Shown: positions 49,748 through 58,330, numbered from the stretch's first letter. The stretch: DNA of 64,000 nt from Veillonella sp. 3310 (GCF_003999875.1 NZ_RQVJ01000001.1:496001-560000), one strand, 5' to 3'. The notes: generated by a model not told the origin, from the letters alone. Numbers and translations are program-made.

Positions 49748-51355
49748 CTATATATCTTTACATACGAGGATTGTCTTCAGCTGGCGGTCCCTAGCACCAT
49801 TCGGCACATACCCATCACGTTGTTTCTGCCCAACATATGCCAATACTTCTTTCGTTATGATCTCACCTACACCTAAACAAGGGATTCCTGGTGGGTAATA
49901 GGTAATCGTTTCTCCACTAATTCGTCCTAGAGCTTCTTCCAAAGGGATTTCTTCCAGCTCTGCATAAAATGCCTGCCGAGGTGAAAGCACCACTACTGGT
50001 GTCGGTAATATTTCCATTATACTTGCATCTACATCACTGTCATTCGTAGTATATGTATCATCTACACTATCTATAATACGATTCTTTGCACTATTCACTG
50101 TATTGAAAGACGTATGATTACTTTGGTCAAGTAAACATGAGTTGTCTCGTTGTGCATACGCTCTACCACTCTTTGTGCTACCTTCTGGCTTATATCTATA
50201 CATGGCTGAGATACCCTGCACCGCCTCTATGACCTGTTGTATAGATGCTTCTGTATCGCCTATGGTAATTAACAGCAATACATGGTAAGCTTTCATCAAT
50301 TCTACTTCAATACGGCGTTGTCGTAACTCTAGTTCTAACTCTTGTGCAGTGAGTCCAAGTCCCTTCGCATCGATAATAATCTTTGTTTCATCGAAACTGA
50401 AAGCCCCTTCTATATCCTCATAACCAGGACAAACAATGCCAGGAATCTCATTCAGAGCTCTTCGCAATGTACGAGCTAATTCCAATGTTTGCTTCATAAG
50501 GGACTGACCCTCTGTAGCCCATTGATGGCGCGCCATATCCAAAGATGCTAAGAAAATATAATTCGGACTAGTGCTCATCAAAATTTGTTGCAATCGTTGA
50601 ATACGGTTTACATCAATATGAGTCCCTTGTCCGTGGAGCATCGAGGTCTGTGTCAGCGAACCTAATAATTTATGTGTGCTTTGGGCAACTAAATCTGCTC
50701 CACTTTCTATAGCAGACACTGGCATGCCTAAGTATGGCATAAGATGTGGTCCATGTGCTTCATCCACTAACACAATCATGTGTCGTTTGTGTGCTGCTTC
50801 TACAATTCGTTTTACATCCACACCGATTCCATAATAATTAGGATGAACCAGTAAGATGGCCTTTGCCTCTGGATGAGCATCCATCGTAGTAATAGCCTCC
50901 TCCGCAGTCACCCCTGTAGGAATGCCCCAACGTTGATGAAAGCGTCCTCTCATATAAATTGGTTTAGCTCCACTTAACACCAGGCTATTATGAACAGAAC
51001 AATGGGCTTCTCTAGGAATAATGATAGAGTCACCTTCTTTCACAGCACTCATAATCATCATTTGAATCGCACCTGATGTACCATTAATAGAAAACCATGT
51101 ATGATCGGCACCAAAGGCCTGTGCCGCCAATTGTTGTGCTTCCAGTAATTCACGTTCTGGCTCATGATAATCATCAATGGCATACATTAACCCTAAATCA
51201 TAAGGCAGCGCTGGACCCATCCACTCTGTGAGCAATGTAGGCGCTCCTACACCAATTTTATGACCCGGCGTATGAAAGGGCACCATATGTTGTTCTTTAT
51301 ATCGTTCTAAAGACTCCACAAAAGGAAGCCTGTGTTGATTTATGTTTTGTTTCAT
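49748..51355 (-). CDS. Orn/Lys/Arg decarboxylase family protein (YaaO/SpeA-like)
   Basis: A PLP-dependent fold-type I amino acid decarboxylase of 535 residues, for polyamine or cadaverine synthesis. HTPGHKIG near 28-35, INGTSGAIQMM near 95-105, VDEAHGPHLMPYLG near 198-211, and the PLP lysine in STHKLLGSLTQTS near 229. The C-terminal domain ends with TYYPPGIPCLGVGE, a family signature. A low-complexity Ser/Asn/Asp-rich linker of about 60 residues (about 387-448) separates the domains and is unusual. It lies upstream of tmk as yaaO does in B. subtilis. Confidence 0.9.
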   Translation of the reverse strand: MKQNINQHRLPFVESLERYKEQHMVPFHTPGHKIGVGAPTLLTEWMGPALPYDLGLMYAIDDYHEPERELLEAQQLAAQAFGADHTWFSINGTSGAIQMMIMSAVKEGDSIIIPREAHCSVHNSLVLSGAKPIYMRGRFHQRWGIPTGVTAEEAITTMDAHPEAKAILLVHPNYYGIGVDVKRIVEAAHKRHMIVLVDEAHGPHLMPYLGMPVSAIESGADLVAQSTHKLLGSLTQTSMLHGQGTHIDVNRIQRLQQILMSTSPNYIFLASLDMARHQWATEGQSLMKQTLELARTLRRALNEIPGIVCPGYEDIEGAFSFDETKIIIDAKGLGLTAQELELELRQRRIEVELMKAYHVLLLITIGDTEASIQQVIEAVQGISAMYRYKPEGSTKSGRAYAQRDNSCLLDQSNHTSFNTVNSAKNRIIDSVDDTYTTNDSDVDASIMEILPTPVVVLSPRQAFYAELEEIPLEEALGRISGETITYYPPGIPCLGVGEIITKEVLAYVGQKQRDGYVPNGARDRQLKTILVCKDI

Positions 51356-51546
51356 ATATTTACTATTGATTCTTTCACAATATCATTAAGCTTATAGTTC
51401 TAAATACTCTATCTAGTATTCTACCCTACTCTGTACATCCATTCAACTAATTCCATCACCTTTAGCATAGATTTCTATTCCTCTATGATATGACATAAGT
51501 ATACACACATATTGATATCAATATATTTTACATACAAGATACTATA

Positions 51547-51593
51547 AAAAAACTGCTACAATTTGTAATTCCTTACAAACTGTAGCAGTTTTT
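51547..51593 (-). terminator. Terminator of the 65-aa protein gene
   Basis: AAAAAACTGCTACA pairs with TGTAGCAGTTTTT, and the inner TTTGTAA/TTACAAA continues the stem. T-runs lie on both strands. Confidence 0.85.
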
Positions 51594-51595
51594 AC

Positions 51596-51793
51596 TTATT
51601 TACTATATTCCGCAACGTATTGGGCACCTGCTTTTACATAGTGTTCCATTGTGTTTGCCACATGGTGTAAATCTTGACCAGTCAATGCGTTGATGTCTTG
51701 ACCGCCCGTTGCACTATTGATAATTTGTGTAATTTCGTAACCACTATATCCTAGCACAGACAAGCGGTTGGATAAACTTTTAATTAAGCTCAT
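51596..51793 (-). CDS. Small soluble protein of unknown function (65 aa)
   Basis: 65 residues, no family recognised. The sequence is amphipathic and helical in character (SLIKSLSNRLSVLGYSGYEI, LHHVANTMEHYVKAGAQYVA). GGAGGTTAGC precedes the ATG, so translation is well supported. It has a strong own promoter (51966-51994), an apparently structured leader of about 165 nt, and its own terminator. That amount of control suggests a highly or conditionally expressed protein. Confidence 0.75.
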   Translation of the reverse strand: MSLIKSLSNRLSVLGYSGYEITQIINSATGGQDINALTGQDLHHVANTMEHYVKAGAQYVAEYSK

Positions 51794-51963
51794 TGCTAAC
51801 CTCCATTTGTGTAGTAATTATTTGAATTCATTTCCAAAATTGGATCCTTCTGTGGTCGGGTTGAACCACCATAGCTCATAAACCATCATAAGGGTGTATA
51901 CTGTAAGCATCTATTCGTATACCTACCTTATTCTAGCATCAGTCTACTTCGCTATGTTAGGTA
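51794..51963 (-). promoter_or_regulatory. Possible structured 5' leader (three helices) of the 65-aa protein gene
   Basis: Reading the minus strand, CATAGC (51956-51951) pairs with GCTATG (51875-51870). Inside it ATAAGG (51931-51926) pairs with CCTTAT (51893-51888), and GTATAC (51922-51917) with GTATAC (51901-51896), closing a 15-nt loop. Right after the outer helix comes GTGGT-N8-ACCAC (51869-51852). It matches no riboswitch class I know. Short AT-rich helices can arise by chance. Confidence 0.4.
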
Positions 51964-51965
51964 TT

Positions 51966-51994
51966 ATTATAACGATATTTTTCGATATTGTCAA
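51966..51994 (-). promoter_or_regulatory. Consensus sigma-70-type promoter
   Basis: On the minus strand TTGACA (51989-51994), 17-bp spacer, TATAAT (51966-51971): a perfect match in sequence and spacing. The spacer and -35 edge hold two CGATATT-type direct repeats, possibly an operator. Confidence 0.85.
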
Positions 51995-52011
51995 GTAGTT
52001 CTATAGAATTA

Positions 52012-52042
52012 AAAAAAATCGACCCCAAAAGGAGTCGATTTT
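52012..52042 (-). terminator. Terminator of the 62-aa protein gene
   Basis: AAAATCGAC pairs with GTCGATTTT at 52034-52042, with CC/GG pairs inside. On the minus strand a run of T residues follows. Confidence 0.75.
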
Positions 52043-52105
52043 CCATACTAACTTGTAATCAAAAGCGCTTAGCTAATTAAACTCAGTAGTATTAAGAACG
52101 TACAA

Positions 52106-52294
52106 CTATTTTTTATTTTTAGTTGCTAATGTAGCTAACATAGCTTCCTCAGTACGACGTCGTACTGCATCCACTAATGGTTTGACTTCAAGAAACTCAG
52201 CATCAGTCAAACGGAAAGTACGTCCTTTACGTTCAAATAAGGATTTTTTGCGACCTGCACCAGCCCGCTTGCCGCCCCAATTATTACCTTTCAT
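52106..52294 (-). CDS. Small basic protein of unknown function (62 aa)
   Basis: 62 residues, strongly basic at the N-terminus (WGGKRAGAGRKKSLFERKGR), followed by a predicted helix pair (LTDAEFLEVKPLVDAVRRRTEEA). The GGKRAGAGRK start is shared by many small phage- or plasmid-type DNA-binding proteins, and the rest resembles a ribbon-helix-helix length. Function is not assigned. AGGGAGGC lies upstream of the ATG. It has its own terminator and lies alone between pth and the 65-aa protein gene. Confidence 0.7.
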   Translation of the reverse strand: MKGNNWGGKRAGAGRKKSLFERKGRTFRLTDAEFLEVKPLVDAVRRRTEEAMLATLATKNKK

Positions 52295-52504
52295 GATAAT
52301 GCCTCCCTCACAATAAGTAAAAATAAAGACGATTCACATTAAATACTAATTATACTGCTCTAAACTTAGTATATACTTTTATTTTCATAATTTCAAGATG
52401 AAAAGACATATATAGTGAATTTATTTGATTGAATTACGCCAACAAATCAAAAGTAATACAATAGTTAATCAAAACTACCCTGATATACACGATATATGCA
52501 TAAT

Positions 52505-52542
52505 AAAAACCAAAATAGAACAGGTGCTCTATTTTGGTTTTT
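52505..52542 (-). terminator. Terminator of the glmU-prs-pth operon
   Basis: AAAAACCAAAATAGA at 52505-52519 pairs perfectly with 52528-52542 around an 8-nt loop. It lies directly after pth. Confidence 0.9.
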
Positions 52543-52548
52543 CTGTCC

Positions 52549-53127
52549 TTAACGAGGACGCCCCTTTTTAGGATTATATAAGTTCATTCCTTTATCAATA
52601 CCTACTTCTACACAGCCAAGGACTGCTTTTACCATAGCCTTAATCCCCTTTTGTACTGTGTCTTGTTGGTCTTCAGGAAACCGAGATAATACATGGTCTA
52701 CCACTGTCCATTCTGGCAAAGGCCTACCAATGCCGAAGCGAAAATGTGGAAATCCATCCGTTCCTAAATGACTAATCATAGACTTAATGCCATTATGACC
52801 ACCTGCACTGCCATTTGGTCGAATCCGTAATTTACCTACAGGCAAATCCATGTCATCATATATGACATACACATCTTCAGGTGTGAGCTTATAATATCGC
52901 ATCAGTGGTCCCACCGATTCACCACTAAGGTTCATAAATGTTTGTGGTTTCACCAATAACACTTTTTCACCCTCTATGGTACAGGAGCAAATTTCTGCTT
53001 TATAATCTTCTCTCCAAGGTGTATGGCTTACCCCCTCGGCTATGGCATCTACCACCATAAAGCCGATATTATGACGAGTTCCCTCATAGTCCCTACCTGG
53101 ATTTCCAAGTCCAACGATTAATTTCAT
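52549..53127 (-). CDS. pth: Peptidyl-tRNA hydrolase
   Basis: Cleaves peptidyl-tRNA released from stalled ribosomes. 192 residues. Substrate-site motifs GLGNPGRDYEGTRHNIGFMV at 5-24 (catalytic His within TRHN), KPQTFMNLSGESV near 60, and GSAGGHNGIKSMI near 106. It lies 1 nt after prs, as in B. subtilis where the neighbour is likewise prs (spoVC). Confidence 0.96.
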   Translation of the reverse strand: MKLIVGLGNPGRDYEGTRHNIGFMVVDAIAEGVSHTPWREDYKAEICSCTIEGEKVLLVKPQTFMNLSGESVGPLMRYYKLTPEDVYVIYDDMDLPVGKLRIRPNGSAGGHNGIKSMISHLGTDGFPHFRFGIGRPLPEWTVVDHVLSRFPEDQQDTVQKGIKAMVKAVLGCVEVGIDKGMNLYNPKKGRPR

Positions 53128-53128
53128 C

Positions 53129-54082
53129 TTATTTATCGAACAAAGAGCTTACAGACTCTTCTTGAAAAATACGTAAAATCGCTTCTCCTAATAATGGAGC
53201 CACGGACAATACTGTAATATTTGGTAAGCGACGTTCTTCAGGAATATCGATTGTATTTGTGACAATCAACTCTTTAATGTTGGAGTTTGCAATGCGTTCA
53301 CAAGCTGGATCTGTCAATACTGCATGCGTGACACAAGCGGTTACAGATTTTGCACCAAATTCTTGCAATGCTTTCGCCCCTTCTACAAGAGATCCCGCTG
53401 TATCTACGATATCGTCGATGATGATACAGTTTTTACCTTTTACATCACCGATTAAGTTCATCACTTTTGCTACGCCTGGTTGTGGGCGTTTTTTCTCAAT
53501 AATAGCAATTGGTGCGCCAATACGGTCCGCTAAATCACGAGCACGTGTTACGCCACCAAGGTCTGGAGAGACAACGATGACATCGTCCATTTTCTTTTCA
53601 TTGATATAGTTTGCAATAATGGAAGCTCCCATTAAATGGTCTACTGGCACATCAAAGAAACCTTGAATTTGACCTGCATGAAGGTCTACAGTTACAAGGC
53701 GAGTTACACCAGCAGTTTGTAATAAATCTGCCATTAATTTTGCTGTAATTGGTTCTCTACCACGAGTTTTTCTATCTTGGCGAGCATACCCATAATATGG
53801 TACAACGGCTGTGATATGACGAGCGGACGCACGTTTTAATGCATCTGCCATGATGAACAACTCAACTACATTATCATTCACAGGATAGCTAGTTGGTTGC
53901 ACGATAAATACGTCTTTACCACGTACACTTTCATCAATCATGACTTGTACTTCCCCATTGTTAAAACGTCCTACAAACGCTTCTCCTAATGGAAGGTCCA
54001 AATAATCACAAATTTCTTTGGCTAATGCTGGATTTGCATTACCTGTAAAAACTTTGAGTCGTTTACCATCTTCTAATGCCAT
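53129..54082 (-). CDS. prs: Ribose-phosphate pyrophosphokinase
   Basis: Makes PRPP from ribose 5-phosphate and ATP for nucleotide, histidine and tryptophan synthesis. 317 residues. N-terminal FTGNANPALAKEICDYL, the regulatory-flexible loop YYGYARQDRKTRGREPIT in segments near 95-112, and the PRPP loop IIIDDIVDTAGSLVEGA near 215-231. It lies 115 bp after glmU and is followed directly by pth. Confidence 0.97.
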   Translation of the reverse strand: MALEDGKRLKVFTGNANPALAKEICDYLDLPLGEAFVGRFNNGEVQVMIDESVRGKDVFIVQPTSYPVNDNVVELFIMADALKRASARHITAVVPYYGYARQDRKTRGREPITAKLMADLLQTAGVTRLVTVDLHAGQIQGFFDVPVDHLMGASIIANYINEKKMDDVIVVSPDLGGVTRARDLADRIGAPIAIIEKKRPQPGVAKVMNLIGDVKGKNCIIIDDIVDTAGSLVEGAKALQEFGAKSVTACVTHAVLTDPACERIANSNIKELIVTNTIDIPEERRLPNITVLSVAPLLGEAILRIFQEESVSSLFDK

Positions 54083-54196
54083 GTCATTACTCCTCTAAAA
54101 CAATTGACTTACAATTTGATGCACAAAGGCTCTCTATATATTGTACTTCATTTTCTCAATTTTGTGTAAACTATTTTATTAAATTTTAACACAAAT

Positions 54197-55570
54197 TTAT
54201 TTTTTGAAAGTATCTTCTGTAACCCAGTTTTCTTTTACCACTTGGCGAGCCCGTCCAAATGCCAATCCACGGCTTGGCACATCCTTCGTAATCGTAGAGC
54301 CAGCGGCTACATAACTTTCACTGCCAATTGTGACAGGTGCTACTAAATTGGAATTACAACCCACAAACACGCCATCCTCAATAATCGTACGATGTTTCTT
54401 TTTACCATCATAGTTGACAGTAATGGTACCACAACCGATATTTACCTTGGCTCCTACATCACTGTCTCCGATATAAGATAAGTGAGGAAGTTTTGTACCT
54501 GTACCAACCACGCTATTTTTCACTTCTACGAAGTTGCCGATTTTTACCTTATCAGAGAGCACTGTATCTGGGCGCAAATGCACAAATGGTCCAATCACTG
54601 TATCATTTTTAATTTCACAATCGTGGGCGTAAGAATCATGGATGTGATTATTATCGCCCACTGTCACATTGGACAAACGTATGTTAGGTCCCAAAATATT
54701 ATTCGTACCCACCACCGTATTGCCTTCTAAGGTTGTATTTGGATAGATGATCGTATCTGACCCCACCACCACTTCTGGAGCAATGTAGGTGCTATGTGGG
54801 TCCACTAAGGTAACGCCCGCTTCCATTAACGCTAAGTTTGTGCGATTCCGCAAAATCAATTCTGCTTGCGCCAATTGTAAACGGCTATTGACCCCTAGGG
54901 ATTCATCGCTGTCCATGGTCATGTAAGCGCTCACCGTTTTGCCTGCTTGTACAAGGATGCTCACCACATCTGTAATGTATAGCTCTCCTTGTGCATTGTC
55001 ATCTGAAAGTTGCTCTAAACAAGGCCATAATTCTTTGGAATCGAAAATGTACATCCCAGTGTTCACTTCGTGCACTTTTAATTCATCCAATGTACCATCT
55101 TTTTCTTCTACAATACGTTCTACGAACTTAGCATCATTACGGATGATTCGACCATATCCATATGGATTATCCATATAAGCCGTTAACACTGTGGCTGCTG
55201 CCCCTGTTTCTTTGTGGTGCGCTAATAATTGTTCCAATGTTTGTTGTGTGACCAATGGTGTATCACCGCATAACAATAAAATCAATCCATCATGGTTACC
55301 TAGCACAGATTCAGCTTGTTGCACCGCATGGCCCGTACCTTTTTGTTCTAATTGTGTGACGTATTTCACACGGTCCCCTAAGTAAGCTTTTACATGATCC
55401 CCACCGAAACCAACGATGACCACATTGCGCTGTGCCCCGACAGATTGAGCCGCTTCTAAGACACGTTCCACCATAGCTTTACCCGCTACTTTATGCAATA
55501 CCTTTGGAAGTTTAGATTTCATGCGTGTCCCTTTACCGGCCGCCAAAATCAAACCTACTAATTCATTCAT
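54197..55570 (-). CDS. glmU: Bifunctional GlmU (UDP-GlcNAc pyrophosphorylase and GlcN-1-P acetyltransferase)
   Basis: Makes UDP-GlcNAc for peptidoglycan and LPS. About 457 residues. The N-terminal uridyltransferase domain has LILAAGKGTRMKSKLPKVLH near 7-26 and LLCGDTPLV near 100. The C-terminal left-handed beta-helix has repeated hexapeptides and the acetyl-CoA-site segment GCGTITVNYDGKKKHRT. The frame reaches 55576, but AAGGTGG is spaced for the ATG at 55570. It opens the glmU-prs-pth operon; a 40-bp tandem array lies about 125 bp upstream. Confidence 0.96.
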   Translation of the reverse strand: MNELVGLILAAGKGTRMKSKLPKVLHKVAGKAMVERVLEAAQSVGAQRNVVIVGFGGDHVKAYLGDRVKYVTQLEQKGTGHAVQQAESVLGNHDGLILLLCGDTPLVTQQTLEQLLAHHKETGAAATVLTAYMDNPYGYGRIIRNDAKFVERIVEEKDGTLDELKVHEVNTGMYIFDSKELWPCLEQLSDDNAQGELYITDVVSILVQAGKTVSAYMTMDSDESLGVNSRLQLAQAELILRNRTNLALMEAGVTLVDPHSTYIAPEVVVGSDTIIYPNTTLEGNTVVGTNNILGPNIRLSNVTVGDNNHIHDSYAHDCEIKNDTVIGPFVHLRPDTVLSDKVKIGNFVEVKNSVVGTGTKLPHLSYIGDSDVGAKVNIGCGTITVNYDGKKKHRTIIEDGVFVGCNSNLVAPVTIGSESYVAAGSTITKDVPSRGLAFGRARQVVKENWVTEDTFKK

Positions 55571-55693
55571 ATACATCCACCTTTATTGTTATTGAATAAT
55601 AATTATATATAAATTAGCATACCATATTGTGGGAGATTTTTCGACACTAAATATAACTTTATTTCTTATACGCTTCATAAATTTCTGTCTTAA

Positions 55694-55845
55694 TTGTATG
55701 GATTCCACAGCAAATTTTCTTCAAGTTTGCTCATTTTATGTCATGGAGTACATATTTTTCATAAAAATAGTCGTTTTGTGGCATGAGTTGCAAATTCTTA
55801 ACAGAAATAGCAATTTTATGTCATGGAGTGCAAACTTTTAATACC
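55694..55845. repeat. Degenerate tandem repeat, 40-bp period, about 3.8 units
   Basis: Units start at 55694 (most degenerate), 55734, 55774 and 55814 (partial). The shared core is TTTTATGTCATGGAGTGCAA, followed by an AT-rich part ending in AAATAGCAA. The period is exactly 40 bp, about four helical turns, and there are no unique spacers. Confidence 0.75.
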
Positions 55846-55949
55846 ATTTTCTACTACAGAATTTTTTTATACCAGTACAATCTATGACATAAATCTGTAT
55901 ACTTTCATATTATGAATTCTTAAGTTTCTATAAGCCTACTATATACACA

Positions 55950-55986
55950 ACAAAGGAAAGCCCCCCCTACTGAGGCTTTCCTTTGT
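55950..55986 (-). terminator. Terminator of the organophosphate antiporter gene
   Basis: ACAAAGGAAAGCC at 55950-55962 pairs perfectly with 55974-55986. It lies about 60 bp after the stop codon. Confidence 0.8.
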
Positions 55987-56044
55987 AACTTTCACTAGCA
56001 CATTTTACTAGTACCCATTCTTTTATCTGTATTGTTTCATCTGT

Positions 56045-57367
56045 CTAGGCTTTATCAGCAGCCGCATAGATTTTTTGTACCCCTCTATTAGATAAGTAAC
56101 AAGAGAACATACAAAGAACTACGCCCACTAATAATGTGTAGAAGCCCATGTCCCAGCCCCAATGGTCTACAACAAAACCAAAGAGTGTTGTTCCTAAGGA
56201 ACTACCCACAAGGTAACTCATAAATCCACGCAAGCCTACAGCAGATCCTAAAGCAAATGTTGGAATGACTTCCATCGCTTGTACTGGAATCATAGATTGT
56301 GGAATATAAATCAAACATCCAGTGATACAAGCAAATACAGTGGCCCATAAAATACTATCAGAATTCATATATCCAATGACGCAAGCAAAGATGACCACTA
56401 AGCAATAGATTGGTAATTGCATGATGCGTCCTTTGAAGTATTTATCTACCAAATAGCCTGCCAAGATCGTAGATGGAATGGCAGCCCATTCAAATAACAT
56501 ATAGGCTACACTCATCTCTGTTTTAGTAAATCCTTTTACTTTCAGTAAGTATAAAGGAATCCAAGTAATCATACCAAAGCGGACCATGTATACGAATACG
56601 TCGATCAACACCAAATACCAAGAGTTTGGGTTTTTAAATACAAAGTTATAGAACACTTGGAATGCATTCATATTCTCTGGTTTACCCGCTGCCATTTTAG
56701 CAGATTTTTGTCCTGCTGCTTCCTCTTGGAATACTTCCTCTACCGTTGGTAACCCTTCTTCTGTTGGACGTTTACGAACAAAATACAAGACTAATAGCAC
56801 ACAAATTGCAGCTAATATTGCTGGTACTGCGAATGTACCGAGGCGCCAATGCTCTGTTCCTAAATAGCCAATGGCTACACCCACGATAGGTGCTACAATG
56901 CCACCACCTAAGTTGTGGGACATATTCCAAATTGTACTAGCACGACCACGTTGTGATCTAGGGAACCAATACCCAACTGTAATAATTGACGGTCCTACGC
57001 CCATTCCTTGGAATAAACCTAATAAAATAACGAGTCCGATAAATAAGGAATAATGTGTAGTAAATCCCATCAATACATTCAAGATTACACATAAAGTCAA
57101 CCCGATAGCCATAAAATACTTCGGATTTGCTTTATCTGCCAACACAGACATAAATCCTTTGCTAAGTCCGTATGTAATCAACAAACAGCTAGACAATAAC
57201 CCTAATTGCGTTTTACTTAAATCTAGTTCACCAGATAAATAAGGCAACGCTAAATTAAAGTTACTGCGCACTAAGTAGTAAGCTGCATATCCAATCCATA
57301 CACCAATTAGAGAATTCATTTGCAAGCGTAAAAAACGACTTTTTACCTCTTGACTAACTTGTTCCAT
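56045..57367 (-). CDS. Organophosphate:phosphate antiporter (GlpT/UhpT-type MFS transporter)
   Basis: 440 residues with 12 predicted membrane helices, of the major facilitator OPA family, which exchanges glycerol 3-phosphate or hexose phosphates for phosphate. The N-terminal helix pattern GYAAYYLVRSNFNLALPYL and the family signature RGRASTIWNMSHNLGGGIVA near 140-159 are clear. Two arginines expected for phosphate binding fit YLVRSNF and a later helix. Glycerol 3-phosphate is the most likely substrate but this is not proven. It is monocistronic with a terminator behind. Confidence 0.88.
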   Translation of the reverse strand: MEQVSQEVKSRFLRLQMNSLIGVWIGYAAYYLVRSNFNLALPYLSGELDLSKTQLGLLSSCLLITYGLSKGFMSVLADKANPKYFMAIGLTLCVILNVLMGFTTHYSLFIGLVILLGLFQGMGVGPSIITVGYWFPRSQRGRASTIWNMSHNLGGGIVAPIVGVAIGYLGTEHWRLGTFAVPAILAAICVLLVLYFVRKRPTEEGLPTVEEVFQEEAAGQKSAKMAAGKPENMNAFQVFYNFVFKNPNSWYLVLIDVFVYMVRFGMITWIPLYLLKVKGFTKTEMSVAYMLFEWAAIPSTILAGYLVDKYFKGRIMQLPIYCLVVIFACVIGYMNSDSILWATVFACITGCLIYIPQSMIPVQAMEVIPTFALGSAVGLRGFMSYLVGSSLGTTLFGFVVDHWGWDMGFYTLLVGVVLCMFSCYLSNRGVQKIYAAADKA

Positions 57368-57502
57368 TCTAATGCCTCCTTTACAATGTACACCATGGCA
57401 TAGTATATACCTTTTTTAGATGATAGGCTAGTAGTTTATTTCTGAAAGAAGCTTATCTCTTCTTAGGAAAACCTATATATCTTTCTTATACGAATACACA
57501 AA

Positions 57503-57549
57503 AGCACCATACATTTCTTGTCTAAATATATTAAGAATCATATGGTGCT
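57503..57549 (-). terminator. Terminator of the TonB uptake operon
   Basis: AGCACCATA at 57503-57511 pairs with TATGGTGCT at 57541-57549; the minus strand continues with TTTTGTG. It lies about 45 bp after the tonB stop. Confidence 0.65.
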
Positions 57550-57592
57550 AAGTACTTCGTCTATACTAATGCATAGATATATCTATTTAATT

Positions 57593-58321
57593 TTATAATG
57601 CAAAGCGATAGGTTCTCGTTGCATAGGCTCGGACTGGTCGTCCATTACGTGTAGCTGGTACAAAGGTCCATTGATACGCCACGCGCATCACAGCTTGTTC
57701 AAATTCAGGTTGTCCGCTGCCTCCAATAATATCTACAGAGCTAACTGAACCATCTTTTTCTACTACCAATTGAACAACCACAGTGCCTGTTTTACCTTGG
57801 CGGAGCATTTTAGGAGGGTACGGTGCTTCTACATCACTGACTAAAGATAAACTACCAGCATCGACAATCACTCCATCATCGTTGCCGTCTACCCCGTTAC
57901 CATCTCCAGTGCCTTTGCCGTCGCCATCTCCGTCGCCATCTCCGTTACCATCACCATTTCCATCGCTAGGTCCCGTACCTTCTCCACCGCCTCCAGGATT
58001 TCCTGAAAGTGCTGATGGCGGTGCGACAATCGCTACCTGTTTAGGTGCTTCCGCTTTCACTTGTTCTAAAATTGCTTCTGCATCGGCTAAATTCGTAATC
58101 GGCGGTGGAATTTCACGTTTTTCAGTATGGGGTGCTGTAATCGCTGGTCCTGCACTCGGTTGCCCTGCACTACCTTTGTCCTCATGAACCAACTGCACCT
58201 CTACAATTTCATCCGATTCTGGTGTCGGTGTTTGGATATGACCCAATACGCCTAGAAGTACTACAAGACCTATATTTGTCAGTCCGGATATCACTGCGGG
58301 TATACGCCATCGTCTATCCAT
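57593..58321 (-). CDS. tonB: TonB-family energy transducer with a Gly/Asp-rich linker
   Basis: 242 residues: a short cytoplasmic start (MDRRWRIPA), one membrane helix (VISGLTNIGLVVLLGVLGHI), a periplasmic linker, and the TonB C-terminal domain (YPPKMLRQGKTGTVVVQLVV, then VAYQWTFVPATRNGRPV). It carries proton-motive energy from ExbB/ExbD to the outer-membrane receptor. The linker lacks the usual long proline repeats; instead about 40 residues (117-155) are nearly all Gly, Asp and Asn. It is the last gene of the uptake operon, 9 nt after exbD. Confidence 0.93.
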   Translation of the reverse strand: MDRRWRIPAVISGLTNIGLVVLLGVLGHIQTPTPESDEIVEVQLVHEDKGSAGQPSAGPAITAPHTEKREIPPPITNLADAEAILEQVKAEAPKQVAIVAPPSALSGNPGGGGEGTGPSDGNGDGNGDGDGDGDGKGTGDGNGVDGNDDGVIVDAGSLSLVSDVEAPYPPKMLRQGKTGTVVVQLVVEKDGSVSSVDIIGGSGQPEFEQAVMRVAYQWTFVPATRNGRPVRAYATRTYRFAL

Positions 58322-58330
58322 AGTACCTCC

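Larger units (their letters stand above)
55571..56044. other. 474-bp intergenic region upstream of glmU with a tandem repeat array
   Basis: No credible gene. It contains the glmU promoter region, the 40-bp-period repeats at 55694-55845, and the antiporter terminator at 55950-55986. An inverted match to the repeat core (ATGACATAAAT) lies near 55887-55897. Confidence 0.6.

Noticed and set aside
51840-51880. Possible T-box antiterminator (GGTGGTTCAACCCG on the minus strand)
   Set aside because: It differs from the conserved T-box sequence by an insertion, there is no specifier-loop stem I, and the downstream gene is not an aminoacyl-tRNA synthetase or amino acid gene.
55694-55845. Possible CRISPR array
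   Set aside because: The 40-bp units are head-to-tail without unique spacers, are degenerate, and no cas gene is nearby.
57783-58187. 134-codon plus-strand frame opposite tonB
   Set aside because: It is a Pro/Ser-rich artefact of the Gly-Asp repeat codons read in antisense.
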